Shown here: positions 27,242-36,683 of the stretch, in pieces
Numbering within the stretch: position 1 is the first letter of the stretch
Layout of the letters: each line of letters starts with the position of its first letter
Assembly: GCF_051200825.1 (NCBI RefSeq)
Contig: NZ_CP195158.1
Span: 620,001 to 684,000, forward strand
DNA: 64,000 nucleotides
Reading direction: 5' to 3'
Source: Formosa sp030427735
GTDB taxonomy: Bacteria; Bacteroidota; Bacteroidia; Flavobacteriales; Flavobacteriaceae
Notes under the pieces: generated by a model
What the model saw: the letters and a program-made list of their open reading frames with translations, nothing else
Told to the model about the DNA's origin: nothing
Database searches by the model: none
Translations under genes and position numbers: made by a program

Positions 27242-28609
27242 ATGGATATGAAAAAGTTTGTTTTATTAACAGTTGTTTTAGCAGTATTAACCAGTTGTGG
27301 CTCCGGAGATAGGGGAGAATTGGTTGGAGTACAAGGAAAGAGATGGCACCCAGAAAAGCCTTATGGAATGACACTAGTTCCTGGCGGATCGTTTATAATG
27401 GGTAAAGCCGATGATGATGTAGCAGCCATTCAGGATGCGCCATCAAAAACAGTAACGGTGCGTGCATTTTATATGGACGAAACCGAAATTACCAATAGCG
27501 AATACCGTCAATTTGTAAATTGGGTTCGCGATTCTATTATCAGAACCCGTTTGGCAATCTTGGCCGACGAGGTTGGTAAAACCCCAGAAGATGGTGGTAT
27601 AGGTGAGTATGCATTTACAGATGCAGATACCGCAAGTATGACCGTTTACGAAAAGTATATGTTGGATAACTATAGTGGTCTTGGCCCAACAGGATACGAA
27701 GGCAGAAAATTAAACAAAAACGTAGATCTTGTTTTTGATACTGCAGAGTATCCAGACGAGTATTATACCGAAGTAATGGATACCATGTATATTCCTTTAG
27801 AAGAATCTTACAACGGGCAGCGTACTTGGGATGTTACGAAGTTTAAATTTCAGTATACCTACTTAGATATTCAAAAGGCAGCTAAGAATAAAAATCTAAA
27901 ACGTAGCGATGCTATTGTACAAGAAGAAGTAGAAGTGTATCCAGATACAACAGCTTGGATTAGAGACTTCGCTTATTCTTACAACGAGCCAATGCATAAC
28001 GATTATTTTTGGCACGATGCTTATGGAGACTATCCTGTAGTAGGTGTGAGCTGGAAACAAGCCAATGCATTCTGCCAGTGGAGAACCTTATATAAAAATT
28101 CGTATCAAAAAGATAAGAAGAGACAGTATGTAAACTCATTCAGATTACCATCTGAAGCTGAGTGGGAGTATGCTGCTCGCGGTGGTTTACAAGCTGCTAC
28201 ATTCCCTTGGGGAGGGCCTTATGCTAAAAACGACAGAGGTTGTTTTATGGCAAACTTTAAGCCTTTACGAGGTGATTACGCTGCAGACCAAGCTTTGTAT
28301 ACAGTAGAGGCAAAGTCTTACGAGCCTAACGATTATAACTTATATAACATGGCAGGTAACGTGTCCGAATGGGTACATTCGTCTTACGATCCAGCATCTT
28401 ACGAGTATTCATCAACCATTAATCCAAGTGTAAACGACCCAAGCAACCAACGTAAAGTGGTGCGTGGCGGATCTTGGAAAGATGTTGCATACTTTTTACA
28501 AGTAAGTTCTAGAGATTACGAATACGCAGATTCTGCAAGAAGTTACATAGGCTTTAGAACCGTACAAGATTACATGGGTACAGATATTACCAGTAATTCT
28601 AACCGATAA
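27242..28609 (+). CDS. gldK: gliding motility/T9SS lipoprotein GldK
   Basis: A 455-aa outer-membrane lipoprotein (PorK equivalent) that forms, with GldN, the periplasmic ring of the type IX secretion and gliding machine. It has a type II signal (LLTVVLAVLTSCGSG) and an FGE-sulfatase-like fold (GMTLVPGGSFIMGK, FYMDETEITNSEYRQF, FRLPSEAEWEYAARGG, NVSEWVHS, VVRGGSWKD). The start may be ATG 27242 or the ATG two codons on (27248), which gives the more usual MKKF start. First gene of gldKLMN. Confidence 0.96.
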   Translation: MDMKKFVLLTVVLAVLTSCGSGDRGELVGVQGKRWHPEKPYGMTLVPGGSFIMGKADDDVAAIQDAPSKTVTVRAFYMDETEITNSEYRQFVNWVRDSIIRTRLAILADEVGKTPEDGGIGEYAFTDADTASMTVYEKYMLDNYSGLGPTGYEGRKLNKNVDLVFDTAEYPDEYYTEVMDTMYIPLEESYNGQRTWDVTKFKFQYTYLDIQKAAKNKNLKRSDAIVQEEVEVYPDTTAWIRDFAYSYNEPMHNDYFWHDAYGDYPVVGVSWKQANAFCQWRTLYKNSYQKDKKRQYVNSFRLPSEAEWEYAARGGLQAATFPWGGPYAKNDRGCFMANFKPLRGDYAADQALYTVEAKSYEPNDYNLYNMAGNVSEWVHSSYDPASYEYSSTINPSVNDPSNQRKVVRGGSWKDVAYFLQVSSRDYEYADSARSYIGFRTVQDYMGTDITSNSNR

Positions 28610-28696
28610 TTAAATTAAACTAAAACCCCTTTTATTCATTATTAAAATTAATCAACCACATTTAGGGAAATTCCTTAAATCTTAAAATTAGAAATT

Positions 28697-29344
28697 ATGG
28701 CACAATCAAAAGCAAGTAAAAGATTCATGAACATGGCTTATGGCCTTGGAGCATCAGTAGTAATTATTGGAGCATTATTTAAAATTACTCACTTCGAATT
28801 AGGACCTTTAACAGGTAACGTAATGTTAACTATTGGTCTGGTTTCAGAAGCAATCATTTTCGCAATATCGGCATTCGAGCCTGTAGAAGAAGAATTAGAT
28901 TGGTCTTTAGTATACCCAGAATTATCTGGAGGACAAAAAACAGCAAGAGCTAAAAAAGAAGAGCCTAAAGATGCTGATGGTTTATTATCTAAAAAATTAG
29001 ACAACTTATTAAAAGAAGCTAAAATTGATGGTGAATTAATGGCTAGCTTAGGCCAAAGCATTAAAAACTTTGAAGGTGCAGCAAAAGGTATTAACCCAAC
29101 AGTAGATTCTATTGCAGCAACTAAAAAATATGGCGAAGAAATGTCTGTAGCAGCCTCTCAAATGGAGTCGTTAAACAGCTTATACAAAGTACAATTAGAA
29201 AGTGTAAGTCGTCAAGCAACAATCAACCAAGAGTCTGTAGAGAATGCACAAAAATTAAAAGATCAAATGCAATCTTTAGCGTCTAACTTATCATCATTAA
29301 ATGGTGTTTATGGAGGTATGCTTTCTGCAATGAACAAAAAATAA
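28697..29344 (+). CDS. gldL: gliding motility/T9SS motor protein GldL
   Basis: A 215-aa inner-membrane protein that with GldM forms the proton-driven motor of type IX secretion and gliding. Two helices lie at about 13-32 and 38-58; the second carries the conserved glutamate in GLVSEAIIFAISAFEP. The conserved DWSLVYPEL follows. The rest is a cytoplasmic helical tail. Confidence 0.96.
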   Translation: MAQSKASKRFMNMAYGLGASVVIIGALFKITHFELGPLTGNVMLTIGLVSEAIIFAISAFEPVEEELDWSLVYPELSGGQKTARAKKEEPKDADGLLSKKLDNLLKEAKIDGELMASLGQSIKNFEGAAKGINPTVDSIAATKKYGEEMSVAASQMESLNSLYKVQLESVSRQATINQESVENAQKLKDQMQSLASNLSSLNGVYGGMLSAMNKK

Positions 29345-29395
29345 CTAATTAGAATATCAAGTTCTAGAAATTATTAACTTAAAACCTAATTAGAA

Positions 29396-30958
29396 ATGGC
29401 AGGAGGAAATTTATCTGCAAGGCAGAAAATGATTAACTTGATGTATTTAATCTTCATTGCGATGTTGGCCTTAAATATGTCTAAAGAAGTGCTTTCGGCA
29501 TTTGGATTGATGAACGAAAAATTGGTTGAATCTAACCAAGCGGCAACAGACCGTAATACCGCTTTACTTTCCAGTCTTGAATTGAAAGCAGAAGAGCAAC
29601 CAGAAAAGTTTAAACCACTTAAACTTAAGGCAGACCAAGTAAATACTTTAGCTCACGATTTTAACAGTTATTTAGAAGACTTAAAATCTAAAATGTTAGC
29701 TAAAACCGAAAATCCTAAGGATTACGAAACTATGGATAAAGGTGATTTCTTGGACAATTACTTTTTTATTGGTGATAATTATAAGCCAGAAGGCGAAGAG
29801 TTTTTAAAGCAAATTGCAACGTTTAGAGACGGTGTGTCTGCTATTTTAAAAACAGATCCTAAATTAGCACCTTTAGCAGAAGATGTAGAAGAAACTTTTA
29901 ACACAACCCCTGTAGAAAACAGAGATGGTAATGAAGTAGATTGGTTGAGCTACCACTATAAAGGATTTCCTTTAGTAGCATCATTAACAAAAATCACTCA
30001 GTTACAAGCCGATGTTAAAACAACAGATTCTGAAATTTTAAACAGAATGTTAGCAGGTCAATTAGCTGCAGAAGCGTCTATGACTAACTATACAACGTTA
30101 TTAGAAACTTCTAAATCGGCTTACTTTAACGGCGAAACTTTCGATGGTAACATTGTATTAGGTCGTAAAGATGGTTCTACAAAACCAAACAAGGTAGAAT
30201 TAACATTAGATGGTAGAGCGTTAACCGATAAGGATTATACTGTAGAAGATGGTAAAGTTAAATTAAACTTTAGCACTGGATCTCCAGGAGAACACACTAT
30301 TGAAGGTAAATTAGTTTTCGAACAAGATGGAGAGCAAATAGAGGTACCTGTAAAATCTACTTTTGCAACAGTATCTAAACCTAACTCAGCTACAATTTCT
30401 GCAGATAAAATGAATGTAGTTTATCGTGGTGTTGCTAACCCAATGACAATTTCTTTCGCTGGTATTGCAGACAATAAAGTTTCTGCAAGTGCACCAGGGT
30501 TAAGCAAAGCATCAGGTGTTGGTAAATATGTTATGAACCCAGGTCAAGGTCGTGAGGTAACTATTAATGTTAGCGGTACATTACCAGATGGTGGTAAAGT
30601 AAGCGACAGAGCAACATTCAGAATTAAAGATATCCCTAGTCCTACAGGTACTATTCGTGGCGAAGACGGTAACGTTTCTATGCAACGTAACAGCTTAGAG
30701 ATTGCTACTATTGGTGCTAAATTAGACGATTTCGATTTCGATTTACCTTTAACAGTAACATCGTTCAAAATTAAAATACCAGGACAGCCAACAATTTCTG
30801 TTGGAGGAACAAAACTTAACGATAGAGCTAAATCTGCTTTGCGTAAAGCAAAACGTGGTGATGCTGTAACTATTTTCGATATTAAAGCTCAAATTAGTAA
30901 TAATTCATCTTACAAATTGAAGAAAGTATCTCCAGTTTTAATTGAATTATCAAACTAA
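29396..30958 (+). CDS. gldM: gliding motility/T9SS motor protein GldM
   Basis: A 520-aa protein with one N-terminal membrane helix (NLMYLIFIAMLALNMSKEVL) and a long periplasmic part of several beta-rich domains that transmits motor force to the GldK/N ring. Length and the start MAGGNLSARQKMINLMYL are typical. It lies 51 bp after gldL and 49 bp before gldN. Confidence 0.96.
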   Translation: MAGGNLSARQKMINLMYLIFIAMLALNMSKEVLSAFGLMNEKLVESNQAATDRNTALLSSLELKAEEQPEKFKPLKLKADQVNTLAHDFNSYLEDLKSKMLAKTENPKDYETMDKGDFLDNYFFIGDNYKPEGEEFLKQIATFRDGVSAILKTDPKLAPLAEDVEETFNTTPVENRDGNEVDWLSYHYKGFPLVASLTKITQLQADVKTTDSEILNRMLAGQLAAEASMTNYTTLLETSKSAYFNGETFDGNIVLGRKDGSTKPNKVELTLDGRALTDKDYTVEDGKVKLNFSTGSPGEHTIEGKLVFEQDGEQIEVPVKSTFATVSKPNSATISADKMNVVYRGVANPMTISFAGIADNKVSASAPGLSKASGVGKYVMNPGQGREVTINVSGTLPDGGKVSDRATFRIKDIPSPTGTIRGEDGNVSMQRNSLEIATIGAKLDDFDFDLPLTVTSFKIKIPGQPTISVGGTKLNDRAKSALRKAKRGDAVTIFDIKAQISNNSSYKLKKVSPVLIELSN

Positions 30959-31007
30959 AAAGCGTATCTAAAGAGATATTAGCGCAATAATTAAAATTTT
31001 TAAACAA

Positions 31008-31898
31008 ATGAATTATAAAAGTTTTTTATTAACCCTATGTAGCATTTTGGTCGCTTCGGCATCGTTCGCTCAAGCAAATATTTTAAATGCTAAAAGTCCA
31101 GAAGAAATTGGTTTACGAACAGATGCCCAAAAGGCAATGGATAACGATAAACCATTAGAGTATGGTTATGTAGACGATCGAGACCTGATGTTTTCTAAAA
31201 TGGTATGGGAGAAAATTGTGCTAGACGAGCGTGTTAATTTCCCGCTTTATTATCCTGTAGATACCAATAATATTGGAAGCAACAGAAGATCGTTATACGA
31301 TGTGCTTTTAAAAAGTATAAAGCAAGACAAAATCAAGAATATTTACGACGATTCTTACTTTACTACTAAAAGAACATTATCTGATATTAAAGATGCATTA
31401 GTTTTAGTAGATACTACAGACATCGGATTCGAGCAGTTTAACGCCGAAGGTGTTGTAGATCCGCAGTACATTAGAAGACGCGAAATTTCTGCTTACGACA
31501 TTACAGAATATTGGATTAAAGGACTTTGGTATTTCGATAAGCGTCAGTCTGAGTTAAAATATCGTTTATTAGCGATAGCACCAGTGGCCCCAGACGTAAA
31601 CTTTATAGATACCGATGTTAAAGAATTAATTCCTTTATTTTGGGTATTCTATCCAGATGCAAGACAAGTGTTGCACGATGCAAAAGCGTTTAATAACGAC
31701 AATAGTGCAGTGCCATTTTCTTTCGACCACATCTTAAACTCCAGACGTTTTAACGGTTACATTTTTAAAGAAGAAAATGTTTATGGAGATAGAGAAGTTA
31801 CCGAGTATATAGAAGATAACGCTTTAATGCAGTTGTTAGAATCTGATAGAATTAAAGAAAATATTAGAAATTTCGAGTTAGATATGTGGTCTTACTAA
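31008..31898 (+). CDS. gldN: gliding motility/T9SS protein GldN
   Basis: A 296-aa periplasmic ring component (PorN equivalent) partnering GldK. A signal peptide is present (SFLLTLCSILVASASFAQ). The conserved body includes YGYVDDRDLMFSKMVWE, NFPLYYPVDT and LIPLFWVFYPDAR, ending ENIRNFELDMWSY. A terminator follows. Confidence 0.96.
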   Translation: MNYKSFLLTLCSILVASASFAQANILNAKSPEEIGLRTDAQKAMDNDKPLEYGYVDDRDLMFSKMVWEKIVLDERVNFPLYYPVDTNNIGSNRRSLYDVLLKSIKQDKIKNIYDDSYFTTKRTLSDIKDALVLVDTTDIGFEQFNAEGVVDPQYIRRREISAYDITEYWIKGLWYFDKRQSELKYRLLAIAPVAPDVNFIDTDVKELIPLFWVFYPDARQVLHDAKAFNNDNSAVPFSFDHILNSRRFNGYIFKEENVYGDREVTEYIEDNALMQLLESDRIKENIRNFELDMWSY

Positions 31899-31920
31899 GA
31901 CGTATATAATCTATAAAATA

Positions 31921-31953
31921 AAAAAACGGCTTACAGATGTAGGCCGTTTTTTT
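31921..31953. terminator. intrinsic terminator after gldN
   Basis: The stem AAAAAACGGC...TTAC / GTAGGCCGTTTTTT closes a 4-6 nt loop and ends in a T tract. The flanking A tract lets it also serve the convergent hutF transcript. Confidence 0.8.
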
Positions 31954-31993
31954 GTTTTTATAATGAACTCAAAATAAAAAGAGATTAGGGAAC

Positions 31994-33376
31994 TTACAGT
32001 CTAGATCCTAAAGCTTTCATTGTGGAAATGAATTTAGAAGTGATTTCATCTTTCTTATTATGTATGCCTTGTTTTACAATCCATTTTCCGTTAACTATCG
32101 TGCCTAAAATCTGTGCAGGATCTGAAGCATAAACCATAGTGTTGCATAAATTTTTGGTGCTTGAGCTAGCTATTAAAGGTGCATTGGCATCCAAAACAAC
32201 CGCATCAAAACCTTGTCCGATTTTAAAAAAATCCTGTGTTGTTTGTCCCATTGCTTTTTTTCCTGCTGTCCAAGCCATTTTTATGGCATTAAAACCGCTA
32301 TCACCATAATTAGGTTTAAAAAAGGTGTGGCGTTTGTGTGTAGTAAGCCGTTGTCCGTAATCTAATAGTCTAATCTCCTCGAAAGGGTTTAGGCTAACAT
32401 GGCTGTCGGTGCCTATACTCCAACGGCCTTCTAAGGATTTGTAATGCGCGAACGCGAATAAACCATCGCCTAAATTACCCTCGGTGGTTGGACAAATTAC
32501 CACATTGGCTTGCGCCTTAGCGATGCCTTCTACCTCTTGCTTGTTTAGGTGTGTGGCATGTACTAAATGATAATTGTTATTAACGTTACAGTTTTCTAAT
32601 AACCACTCTACTGGGCGTTTATTGTAAAAACTAAGGCAGTCTTCAATCTCTTTTAATTGTTCGGAAATGTGTATGTGAAAAGGTTGATGATCTTTTAAGG
32701 TATTGCAAACTTCAATAATGGCGTTGGCTTCAACAGCCCGCAACGAGTGAATACCAATGCCTAAATTTGCGTTGGTGTAGCAAGCAGTTGCCTGATTGCT
32801 GGCTTCTAATAAATTGTAGTAATCTGTAATATGGGCCGATATAAAACGCTTCTGTTTGTCTTCGGCAGGTTGCCCAAAACCACCTTTTTGATAAAACATG
32901 GGGACAAGCGTTATGGCAATACCAGCATTTTTTGCAGCAGCTATTAAGCGTTCTCCATGTTCGGCTAGATTGGTATAGGGTTTTCCGTTTTTGTCGTGAT
33001 GTAAATAATGAAATTCAGCTACAGCGGTATAGCCATGACGCACCATTTCGGCATACAGCATGGTGGCAATCGCTTCTAATTGTTCTGGAGAAATACTTAA
33101 GGCTAAATTATACATGGCCGTTCTCCAGCTCCAAAAATCGTCTGGTGTACTTTGCCCTTCGTGGTATTCTGCAAGCCCAGCCATGGCGTATTGAAAAGCG
33201 TGAGAGTGGGCATTTTGGAACCCCGGCAGGGCATACCCATTAACCCATTCTTCGGTTGTTAGGGGTGTATTGGGCGTAATTGAAGTTATTTTGCCAAGAT
33301 TATCTACCGTAATTTTCACGTTTTCTAGCCAACCATTTTCGGTAAGTAAGCCTTTAAAAAGATATGCGTGTTCCAT
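31994..33376 (-). CDS. hutF: formimidoylglutamate deiminase
   Basis: A 460-aa amidohydrolase that converts N-formimino-glutamate to N-formylglutamate and ammonia in histidine breakdown. Metal motifs are HSH in LPGFQNAHSHAFQYAM, HIHISEQ, HATHL, and the Asp in SIGTDSHVSLNP. Its start overlaps the stop of the upstream N-formylglutamate hydrolase gene by 1 bp, and that enzyme would act on its product. The first steps (hutH, hutU) are not in this window. Confidence 0.93.
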   Translation of the reverse strand: MEHAYLFKGLLTENGWLENVKITVDNLGKITSITPNTPLTTEEWVNGYALPGFQNAHSHAFQYAMAGLAEYHEGQSTPDDFWSWRTAMYNLALSISPEQLEAIATMLYAEMVRHGYTAVAEFHYLHHDKNGKPYTNLAEHGERLIAAAKNAGIAITLVPMFYQKGGFGQPAEDKQKRFISAHITDYYNLLEASNQATACYTNANLGIGIHSLRAVEANAIIEVCNTLKDHQPFHIHISEQLKEIEDCLSFYNKRPVEWLLENCNVNNNYHLVHATHLNKQEVEGIAKAQANVVICPTTEGNLGDGLFAFAHYKSLEGRWSIGTDSHVSLNPFEEIRLLDYGQRLTTHKRHTFFKPNYGDSGFNAIKMAWTAGKKAMGQTTQDFFKIGQGFDAVVLDANAPLIASSSTKNLCNTMVYASDPAQILGTIVNGKWIVKQGIHNKKDEITSKFISTMKALGSRL

Positions 33377-34167
33377 TATAAAGTTTTAATCAATTCGTTA
33401 AAAAGGTGATCGAGTGTCGTTCTGATATTGTTGGCACGTTGCTCGTGATACTGGGTTTCGGAATCGTCCATATAATTGGTTTTAGCCATTTCTAACTGTA
33501 GCGCATGGATATTATTTTTAGGGTTTCCGAAGGATCTAGTAATGTGACCGCCTTTAAAAGGGTGATTGTGCTCTACCTGTTTGCCAGATGTGTTTAACGC
33601 CTTTAAAGCCGTGTCTATAATTGTTTTTGAAGCAGATGTTTCATCATTGTCGCCTAATATTAAATCAGGGAATGGCGCGTCTTGAATACCGGGAACATGT
33701 TTGCGAATGGAGTGAGCATCAAACAAGATTGCTTTGCCAAATTGTTGACGCATCGTGTTTAATAATTCTTCTATTTTTAAATGATAAGGTGTATAGTAAT
33801 GCGCGATTCTATATTTTATATCAGTTTCGTCGGGGACGTCGTTTTTATATAAACTTACGCCGTTAAAATTGGTTGTTGGTACTAAGCCTGTTATTACACG
33901 CCCATCGTTATACAGCGGTTTACTTTCTGGGTTACGATTAAGGTCTATTACCCAACGGTTGTAATTTGCAGTAATCATGGTAATGCCCAGACTAGGCGCA
34001 AAATTGTATAAAGTATCTATAAACCAATCGGTGTCGTCTGGTTGGTTTACAAGGTCTGATTGTAAGGTTTTTGCGATATCCTCTGGAAAAAATGTGCCAG
34101 AGTGCGGCGAACTTATAAGAATGGGTACTTTGGGTGCAGTGGGTTCTATTAGGTTATAAAGTTCCAT
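33376..34167 (-). CDS. hutG: N-formylglutamate amidohydrolase
   Basis: A 263-aa hydrolase that releases formate and glutamate from N-formylglutamate. Conserved motifs are LISSPHSGTFFPED (metal His), DTDWFIDTLY, RWVIDLNRNPES, LFDAHSIRKHVPG and GGHITRSFG. It is translationally coupled to hutF, giving the last two steps of the five-step histidine pathway. The symbol is by function. Confidence 0.92.
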   Translation of the reverse strand: MELYNLIEPTAPKVPILISSPHSGTFFPEDIAKTLQSDLVNQPDDTDWFIDTLYNFAPSLGITMITANYNRWVIDLNRNPESKPLYNDGRVITGLVPTTNFNGVSLYKNDVPDETDIKYRIAHYYTPYHLKIEELLNTMRQQFGKAILFDAHSIRKHVPGIQDAPFPDLILGDNDETSASKTIIDTALKALNTSGKQVEHNHPFKGGHITRSFGNPKNNIHALQLEMAKTNYMDDSETQYHEQRANNIRTTLDHLFNELIKTL

Positions 34168-34347
34168 AAACTGGTTTTTATATGAGTATACAAAAATACA
34201 GCTTACAACGGATTTTATGTAACTATGCCAAATAAATGAGAACTTATGGCTTTAGCGTTTTGCTTTTGAAGTTAGTAGGAAATATTAATAAAGTTAAGGT
34301 TATGACGTGTGTCTAAAATTTTTCCTTTTCAGTTTAACTTAAATTTA

Positions 34348-34392
34348 GGTTGCTCAGTTTTTTCCGCCTCAGGTGGTCATCTACTGACTTTT
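34348..34392. mobile_element. remnant of an IS21-family end
   Basis: The stretch with GCTCAGTTTTTTCCGCCTCAG and GGTGGTCATCTACTGAC parallels the subterminal repeats of the full IS21 copies (pattern GGCTCAGTTTCATCCGCTG, then GGGTGGCTCA). No coding sequence accompanies it. The rest of 34168-34436 shows nothing recognisable. Confidence 0.5.
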
Positions 34393-34436
34393 TTTGTAGC
34401 ATACCATATTAAGATGTTAAATAACTAACAAAACAA

Positions 34437-34464
34437 CAAACGCCCTTAAAAAGGACGTTTTTTA
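34437..34464. terminator. intrinsic terminator-like hairpin
   Basis: The stem AAACGCCCTT / AAGGACGTTT has a short A-rich loop and T/A tracts on both sides. It lies beyond the HigA stop and the cassette-like core site. Confidence 0.65.
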
Positions 34465-34490
34465 TTATGTTTTCTGAAAATTATAGGTTT

Positions 34491-34519
34491 GTACAACGGT
34501 TACCTTACCATTGTTAGCA
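34491..34519 (-). other. short attC-like site downstream of HigBA
   Basis: On the plus strand GTACAAC (34491-34497) and GTTAGCA (34513-34519) bracket a small palindrome (CAACGGT...ACCATTG). Read on the minus strand it is TGCTAAC then GTTGTAC, the same core pair as the sites at 55.8 and 57.2 kb but without the long stem. It lies 13 bp after the higA stop. Confidence 0.45.
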
Positions 34520-34532
34520 ACTGGCTTTTTTG

Positions 34533-34889
34533 TTAATAATCTTGAATCAAAACTTCAGTCGGAATGTGAAGAGTCGTGTTCAATTTTCTAATCATATCCA
34601 AGGTCAGTTTACGTTTTTTATTTAAAATTTCGCTGACTCTACTTTTGAAACCAACAACCTCCGCTAAATCTTTTTGCTTCATTCCCATTTGTTCCATTCG
34701 GAACTTGATGGCTTCAATTGGGTCTGGCATTCCAATTGGAAAATTATCATTTTCATATCGGTCAATCAAAATTGAAAGGATCTCTAATTCGTCTCCCTCC
34801 TCAGTTCCTTTTTTTGCATCAAAAATGTTCTCAAGTCTGTCGAGTGCTTTTTGATAATCCTTTTCATCTCTAATTGGTGCTATTTTCAT
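34533..34889 (-). CDS. higA: HigA-type antitoxin with XRE HTH
   Basis: A 118-aa antitoxin. The C-terminal HTH (MKQKDLAEVVGFKSRVSEIL, then NKKRKLTLDMIRKL) would bind its own promoter. The N-terminal part binds the toxin. It follows the toxin gene by 2 bp, the inverted toxin-first order typical of higBA. The pair lies between cassette-type core sites (see 34491 and 35258). Confidence 0.9.
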   Translation of the reverse strand: MKIAPIRDEKDYQKALDRLENIFDAKKGTEEGDELEILSILIDRYENDNFPIGMPDPIEAIKFRMEQMGMKQKDLAEVVGFKSRVSEILNKKRKLTLDMIRKLNTTLHIPTEVLIQDY

Positions 34890-34891
34890 AA

Positions 34892-35185
34892 TCAGATGTT
34901 ATTTGCGTCTATTTTATCATATTCTGCATGAGTTCCTATAAACCTTATCCAACATATTTGGAATTCAAAGTTGAATTTTACAATCAACCGATAGTTGTTT
35001 CCTTTAATGTTGTAAACAATCCTGTTGTCTTTTAAAATACTGGCGTTTGGATAATCATTTTTTAATTCGTTAATGTTATTCCATTCCGATTTTTCTGTTT
35101 CCCGATACCATGACTTTAATTGTTCTTCACGGTCAGCGTGTTTCTCCCAGAAATCTCGTAAGGTTTTTTTGGCTATTACTCTCAC
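34892..35185 (-). CDS. higB: HigB-family mRNA interferase toxin
   Basis: A 97-aa toxin of the HigB family, RelE-like ribosome-dependent endoribonucleases. Features include a basic N-terminus (MRVIAKKTLRDFWEKHADRE), RIVYNIKGNNYRLIVKFNF, and the C-terminal CWIRFIGTHAEYDKID. It is the first gene of the higBA pair, which the antitoxin should repress. Confidence 0.92.
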   Translation of the reverse strand: MRVIAKKTLRDFWEKHADREEQLKSWYRETEKSEWNNINELKNDYPNASILKDNRIVYNIKGNNYRLIVKFNFEFQICWIRFIGTHAEYDKIDANNI

Positions 35186-35257
35186 ATTAAACTAGTTTGT
35201 CGCAAATATATGAAATGAGTTACCAAATTGGTAATAAATATTGATTTTTTGGCTTGT

Positions 35258-35264
35258 TGCCAAC
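35258..35264 (-). other. cassette-type core upstream of higB
   Basis: On the minus strand GTTGGCA, preceded by CC and followed by ACAAGCC, matches the trailing core of the array sites. It pairs (one G-U) with TGCTAAC at the far side of HigBA. The outer half of the site is absent; a MITE-like repeat starts 19 bp away. Confidence 0.35.
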
Positions 35265-35282
35265 GGGAGGCTGCTCTGTAAC

Positions 35283-35431
35283 TGGATAGGACGGGAACCT
35301 GTACCATAAACAGTGGAAATAACGATCCAGTCTGCTACTAGATATGAAGTGTTATTAAGCAGGTTTTTTCTCAAATTTAGGCATACTCATTTTAACCCGT
35401 TGCGGGTGACTCAGTTTGTCCGCCCTATCCA
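35283..35431. mobile_element. MITE-like element, copy A (149 bp)
   Basis: A non-coding 149-bp unit with terminal inverted repeats (TGGATAGGACGG at the left, CCGCCCTATCCA at the right). A second copy of identical length and roughly 80% identity is at 38628-38776. The right end (GTGACTCAGTTTGTCCGCCC) resembles the right end of the full IS21 elements, so an IS21 transposase may have mobilised it. No clear target duplication is seen. Confidence 0.75.
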
Positions 35432-35449
35432 TCCATATATCTAAGTAAA

Positions 35450-36448
35450 TTACATTTTTTTTTCATTTAATTCTTTCTCTTTTGCTTCTATAGTTGGTAG
35501 TTCTTTAATGTAGGTTTCTACATCCCAAATAAGATTCCATCTATTTAGATTTTCTTGCATGGTGTTAAGTCCCATTTGTGCTCTTCGCATATCAACATTA
35601 GTTGGGTCTTCTAATGGCAGGACATAAGGTGTTTTAAGTTCATTATTAATAGCTAATTGAGTTCCATAAATTTGTCTTTCACCCCTTCTTAAAAGTAGTC
35701 TGTCATAAAACATAGCATATTGTCTTTTAGGAAGATTGTTGTCTGCCACAGATTTTTCAATTAAGGGTAAATATTTTTCTTGAGCTTCTTGATTGGCATG
35801 CTGTATCACTAAAAATAGGGTAGAAGTGCCTCGTTTGCCAATAAGTGATTTACTTGGCCATCCTCGTTCATCTAGAATTTTACTAACCTTAATAAGATTA
35901 ATAGAATCTTGTTTAAGAATGGTTTTCCAAAAGTCATCCATTTCCTTTGAATTCCTTCCATACTTCTCTTCCATAGAACGGATTTGATTTCGAGTGCTTT
36001 GATCGTCAAAATATATTGTGTCTAATACAGCTACCAAATCTTTGTCAAAGTGCGCTTCAGTCTCTTCTTTATTTTGCATGACGATTGACTTTAATTCTTC
36101 CCAGCGTTTATCTGAATGCAAAACTTTTAAATCACTATCATTGATTAAATGATTATAATCATCCCACTTTAAATCGTTTGCAGTAATAAATAAATGATGG
36201 AAAGCCATATTGTTATTTCCAGATAAGGCGTAAATACATGAGGCGTTATAGCGATCATTCAAAGGGACTTCATTATTAAGCTTAAAGGCTTTCTCATAGA
36301 GTTTTGCTGAACCAGCAAAGTCTTTTTCCAAGCAAAGTTTCCAACCATCTCTTATTAAATTAGCATATTCAAGATTAGTGTTTTGAGCAACACCAATCAT
36401 TGTAGAAAAAATAATTAATACAACTGTTGTTACTAATGTACGTTTCAT
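35450..36448 (-). CDS. secreted DUF6624-type protein with TPR-like N-terminus
   Basis: A 332-aa protein with a signal peptide (TTVVLIIFSTMIGVAQ). A TPR-like helical region (25-110) is followed by a domain with RGWPSKSLIGKRGTSTLFLV, QHANQEAQEKYLPLIEKSV and RRGERQIYGTQ, the signature of DUF6624. Function is unknown. Its promoter region of about 235 bp is shared with the divergent LytS-type kinase gene. Confidence 0.8.
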   Translation of the reverse strand: MKRTLVTTVVLIIFSTMIGVAQNTNLEYANLIRDGWKLCLEKDFAGSAKLYEKAFKLNNEVPLNDRYNASCIYALSGNNNMAFHHLFITANDLKWDDYNHLINDSDLKVLHSDKRWEELKSIVMQNKEETEAHFDKDLVAVLDTIYFDDQSTRNQIRSMEEKYGRNSKEMDDFWKTILKQDSINLIKVSKILDERGWPSKSLIGKRGTSTLFLVIQHANQEAQEKYLPLIEKSVADNNLPKRQYAMFYDRLLLRRGERQIYGTQLAINNELKTPYVLPLEDPTNVDMRRAQMGLNTMQENLNRWNLIWDVETYIKELPTIEAKEKELNEKKM

Positions 36449-36683
36449 AGTTTTTTAATTTATAATTAATGTTGCCAAATTATAGCGCTTTTAAATTCGG
36501 AAATAAAAAAATAGACCAATCAAAACTTTAAGAATACAGAAATGTAAAATTGAACCAAAAACCGTTTTGTTTGTGCATTATAGCTTTTTATTGGCTGTAA
36601 TCATATTTCTGTCTATTAATAAACAATAGATAACCTATAAATTGTAGATTTACTTAAGCAACAAAGTTTACTAATTAATAGAT

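Noticed and set aside
31994..34167. Complete hut operon
   Set aside because: Only the hutF and hutG steps are here; histidase and urocanase are absent from the window.
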